Assembly: GCF_000346465.2 (NCBI RefSeq)
Contig: NC_034014.1
Coordinates: 22,950,522 to 23,014,521, forward strand
Direction: 5' to 3'
Source of the DNA: Prunus persica
Taxonomy: Eukaryota > Streptophyta > Magnoliopsida > Rosales > Rosaceae
DNA: 64,000 nucleotides
Under the pieces are notes generated by a model. That model was given only the letters and a program-made list of their open reading frames with translations. It did not search any database and was not told the DNA's origin. Below, one piece after another: positions 60,529 through 64,000 of this stretch (position 1 is its first letter; each line of letters opens with the position of its first letter). Made by a program: the position numbers and the translations under genes.

Positions 60529-60972
60529 TTACTGTTTTCTGTACTCTCTGTACTAAATATATCTGCACATGGATGTCGCCGGTCAGTGGTTTCTCTTTTT
60601 GGAGCGCCATCTGTCTTTTGGTGAGATATGGAGATGCCATGGTCCATGCCATGATGCCACAATCCAAAATCCCCAAAATAATGCCCTCCCTTACACTTGA
60701 TGCCAAAAATACCATGCCATTCATTTTCTTATGGTAATGTCAATCTCATATTTCAAATTTATAAGTCCAAATTATTGAGAAATAAGTAGATGCCATACTT
60801 GATGCCAAAACTTGTATTCCTCTAATAATAATAATTTATTTTCTATTTTATTTCACTAAATAAGATATACTTTAATTTTGACACTTTTTCAAATTATTTT
60901 ATTTGAGATACACTTTGTTGTCATTTTATTGAACCCCATCACAACTCATAAAAAAATTGAAGATAGTCATCA

Positions 60973-61087
60973 GTATGAGTATGCACACGTGATATATTTT
61001 GTTTGTGCTATAATATACGTGGACGACATGGTTAAGATTTTTCATTTTATGATATAATATCATTAAATATTTATTTATATTATAACA
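60973..61087. mobile_element. Diverged copy of the 58770-58917 MITE
   Basis: Shares AGTATGA, GATATATTTTGT-like, GCTATAATAT and the run ATATTTATTTATATTATAAC with the interior and right part of the element at 58770, in the same order and orientation. Outer ends are eroded. Confidence 0.6.
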
Positions 61088-61628
61088 GGTAAATGAGTTA
61101 TAATACCGAGTCATATCTATTTCCAAATTATAATTATAAAAAAATTGATATAGATCCAAATTTTCATTGAAAAGTTGGTTTTAATTCTCGGAATTAGTAA
61201 CTCTAATACAAGTCATTGACTTTTATGCCACGTAGGATTATATTCCTTTTTTATGTTGCTCCTTATACCTTGAATTGGGTAACTGTAATTTATGTGATAA
61301 TTACATAAAAAAAATTGTTTATGACCATAATTAATTAACAAATTAAGTGCTTATGACCATAACGATATTGGTATATTAGTTACGTTGCCTTTTTTTTTTA
61401 ATTGTTTTAATTGCATCCATGAATTCTATTAATTGTATATTGTCTTCTTCTTCTTTTTCCTTCTTTTAACCCAAAAAGATCGTTGGCTTTCTTTCTTATT
61501 CTTTACGACCTCTTTATTAGGTAAATTGAAGAAACCAAACAAAATGTATTTTGAAAATTACAAAATACCTATATGTCAGGTAGATTATATATTATCTCAT
61601 ACTTTCCGGATAATCAGGTACAATCCTA

Positions 61629-61715
61629 TATTTACCTAGTAAATTATGTAAATAATCTCACATTTACCTAGTAATTATGTACATACTCTTATATTCACCT
61701 AGTAACCATGTAGAT
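61629..61715. repeat. Three-unit tandem repeat of about 32 bases
   Basis: TTTACCTAGTAA-type cores recur at about 61632, 61664 and 61695 (the third reads TTCACCTAGTAA), each followed by a TATGTA/CATGTA word. Confidence 0.7.
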
Positions 61716-63485
61716 TAGAAAATTATACCTATATATATACATATATTAATATAAAGCACACTAGCTTATAGTGCCTATATATTAGGTACATAAAATGTCA
61801 CCAATAGATCTCTTGTTTATCTTGTTTTTCTCAAGTTTTTAATTTGTTGTTATGCTTACACGCCACGAATCAACTTGATAAGTATTAAATATATTGTGTT
61901 TTTAATATTTGGGTGTTTACCTAATGCATAGGTACATAATTTCATGTGGGTGATTGTCTCATCAATTAGTATAATATGTGGGTCTTTATATTTATTGATT
62001 ACATTGTATTTTATTATCCATATATTAGGTAAATATTCACAAGAAAATAATTCAAATTTTAAATTATACAATTCAATTACAATAAAATAATGCATTTAAT
62101 TTGAATTTTCAATGTGTTTCTTTATTTACCTCAAAGGTTAAAATTTACACAACAACAAAAAGTAATAAAAATCAAAGGTCTTGCATCTAAAACCAAAACA
62201 ACGAGGATTTAGTCTAACGACAACTAATCATTTTGAACCTAAATCTAAGAAGCCCTTATAATTACTCAATGATTAGTTGATACAACTTCACTTGCCACCT
62301 CATTTGTCTCATCTCATCATCTAGTATTCATTCAACGTATGTTAATCAACATCTGTCTAATTATAAATCTATATAGATTTGTTGAGAGCATTGACTTAAT
62401 GTACGTTTTAAAATTCTTTGTTACACTCTGTAATGATGATTTTTTTTTTCTTTCACAACATATAGAAAATATCTGAGTTGACATCAAATAGAGCCGGACC
62501 TTAACTCGTTTATCTAATGGATCTAAGTTGGCCCGTTTCCGACCCGAAATGTTTAGATGACCTAGGCATGCACCCACAATAACATTTTTGTTCTTCATCC
62601 TAGCCTATTGGCTAGTGGCTAAAAGTTACCAACAAAAAGGTGAGAGGAGATATACATTCTTCTGTCACATCTATCTGTCATTTTTTCTTCGTGGAACCAA
62701 CAGCAGCCTTTTACCCCTTTCCCTTTCAAATCAATGACTTGGCTTCAATGCCGAAGGAAAGGTAGATTGTGTGGAGAGAAGTGGCTGCAAGTTGCAACTT
62801 TGCTTAAATACAGTTACATGCTATGATGTCTTGAGATCCCTTTCTCAGAACTTCATTGTGATATTTTTCTTTTACATTTTATTTCTTTATTTTTTTGGGT
62901 TTTTGTTCATAATTGCTTTGTGCTCCACTTTTTGCCAGGGACGTGACACATATCCTCTTACTAGGCTTTCAAATTAAGCTTACCGTATAATACAAGTAGC
63001 TATAGCTGTCGATAATTGATTTATTCGTTCTATCTCTCTCATCAGGTGTGTGTGATGCACCTAATCAAATGTTTCGTATAAGTTTTTATGCGTCTGGAGT
63101 TATCCGCAGTACAATCACTTGTGGAACTTCATAAACATTGGACTTGGACTTTAAATTGGTAGGATCGACTTAGGCCTATTGCAAATAAAACAATGGGCCT
63201 AATTTATTGTGAATCTGGCTTAAGGCCCAAAAGATGTCATCTTTTTTATTTTTCTGAAAACTGATCGCATTAAGCAATGAAAATATAAATTATTCATCAG
63301 TCATTTGAATTAATTTACAGTCCGAAGGACTGGGGACATATCCCTCAATTTGTCCAGAAAAAAAAATCTAAAAATTACAAGAAAAAGAAAAAAAAGAAAA
63401 AAAGGGACATGTAATTAGTTCTCTCTCCAAGAGTAAAATGTTTGGTCACCTATAAGAAGAAAAAAAGAAGAAGAGGAAAATAGGA

Positions 63486-63608
63486 GGTTTAGTCTATGTA
63501 GCACGGACACCACGTTGACCGTTACACACGGGTATCTGAGGAGTGTCCGAGGGTCCAACACTCCAACACTTGAGCTTAGTGGAATATCCGTGTAACATAG
63601 GGTTTAGT
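63486..63608. mobile_element. hAT-like MITE inserted at the RING gene stop codon
   Basis: Element 63494-63600 (107 bases) starts CTATGTAGCACGG and ends CCGTGTAACATAG, inverted repeats with two mismatches. Identical 8-base GGTTTAGT lies at 63486-63493 and 63601-63608. An 8-base duplication with short TIRs fits hAT. The right duplication includes the TAA stop of the minus-strand RING gene (63606-63604). Confidence 0.85.
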
Positions 63609-64000
63609 CCTGTGCTGCAAATAACTTTCTAACTTTGCGAATGGATCTTCGGCATATTGGACATATTTTGCTGTCCCCATAAAAAATCCTGCAACATGTA
63701 TTCTCTGTAAGATAACAAAATTCAACACAAAGCAACATGTTCTGAAACGTTTCTAAAGTTTTAGGCTAAGCACACACACCTCTGTGCACAGACGTAGCAG
63801 GTAGCACAATGTCCACAAGGAACCAAAAAACAATCCCTTTGCTCAGTGTAGCAGATCACACATATTTTCCCATCATACAAGTCCTCAGAGGAGCTTGTAA
63901 TTGGGCCATTGCTACTATTACTGCTGCTGCAATTTCCGGATTCTATATCCCACTCGTCACATGTCCCGTATGTTACTGGCATCGTCTTTCCGGGTTGTAA
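63604..64000 (-). CDS. RING-finger protein, last two exons (5' end outside window)
   Basis: Exon 64000-63780 (open at the window edge) and exon 63688-63604 join in phase. The conserved piece is a C3HC4 RING of the XIAP/MGRN type: ICVICYTEQRDCFLVPCGHC, ATCYVCAQRIFYGDSK and ICPICRRSIRKVRKLFAAQD, then stop. Zinc ligands are C-x2-C, C-x-H-x3-C-x2-C and C-x2-C. Just before it is a Ser/Asn-rich stretch (GNCSSSNSSNGPITSSSEDL). RING domains of this kind bind E2 and act as E3 ubiquitin ligases. Upstream sequence reads in frame to the edge (LQPGKTMPVTYGT), so the Met at 63982 need not be the start and other domains may lie beyond. The stop codon lies inside a transposon target duplication. Confidence 0.8.

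Larger units (their letters stand above)
58212..63603. other. Gene-poor AT-rich region between NRAMP and RING genes
   Basis: NRAMP promoter and 5' UTR at the left, then 5 kb with no recognised gene. It holds two related MITEs (58770-58917, 60973-61087), a direct-repeat pair near 59970-60060 (each with an AGAAGCA...TGCTT word), a possible small secreted-peptide frame (60379-60528), a three-unit tandem repeat (61629-61715) and the MITE abutting the RING gene. Confidence 0.6.

Noticed and set aside
1..64000. CRISPR arrays, bacterial operons, tRNA or rRNA genes
   Set aside because: None seen by eye; the repeats present are microsatellites, MITEs and degenerate tandem units. A tRNAscan run would be needed to exclude tRNAs fully.

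Overview
This is a nuclear plant window. Multi-exon genes with GT/AG introns and a UTR-intron architecture, families restricted to land plants (FRIGIDA-like, Lys-rich arabinogalactan protein, plant U-box/ARM ligase, SRFR1), AT-rich intergenic DNA, many miniature transposons and long AT/GA microsatellites point to a eudicot. A Rosaceae-like genome is my guess from general gene style; nothing here proves genus. All exon limits below were read by eye from splice dinucleotides, reading frame and remembered family sequence; no search was run.

Layout. 1-650: 3' part of a Myb/SANT-like transposon-associated gene with two in-frame stops (minus). 4344-14120: SRFR1, a 24-exon TPR immune regulator (plus). 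16164-17954: intronless ARM+TPR protein (minus). 22778-24149: Lys-rich classical arabinogalactan protein, AGP18-like (plus). 26795-31139: LRR-WD40 protein, 10 exons (plus). 31587-32590: truncated ARM-only copy of the neighbouring U-box gene (minus). 32645-35450: transposon-rich segment separating the two U-box copies, with a small Helitron, a decayed trihelix-type transposon ORF and a broken basic-secretory-protein fragment. 35794-39582: PUB4-like U-box/ARM E3 ligase (minus) with a probable leader exon near 42.5 kb. 44908-49423: membrane-anchored A1 aspartic protease, 12 exons (minus). 50286-52315: FRIGIDA-like protein (minus). 55190-58211: NRAMP metal transporter, 4 exons (minus). 58.2-63.6 kb: gene-poor, AT-rich DNA with MITEs. 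63604-64000: last two exons of a RING finger protein (minus), cut by the window edge.

The genes do not form an operon or obvious cluster: immunity (SRFR1), ubiquitin ligation (PUB4-like, RING), cell-wall glycoprotein, flowering-related FRIGIDA-like factor, metal transport and proteolysis are unrelated neighbours. No previously undescribed multi-gene system is visible. The more notable signals are structural: a partial segmental duplication of the U-box gene that yields an ARM-only reading frame, a MITE whose target-site duplication contains the stop codon of the RING gene, a 5'-truncated LINE-like insertion and an exon-fragment duplication inside SRFR1 introns, and several MITE families with intact target-site duplications.
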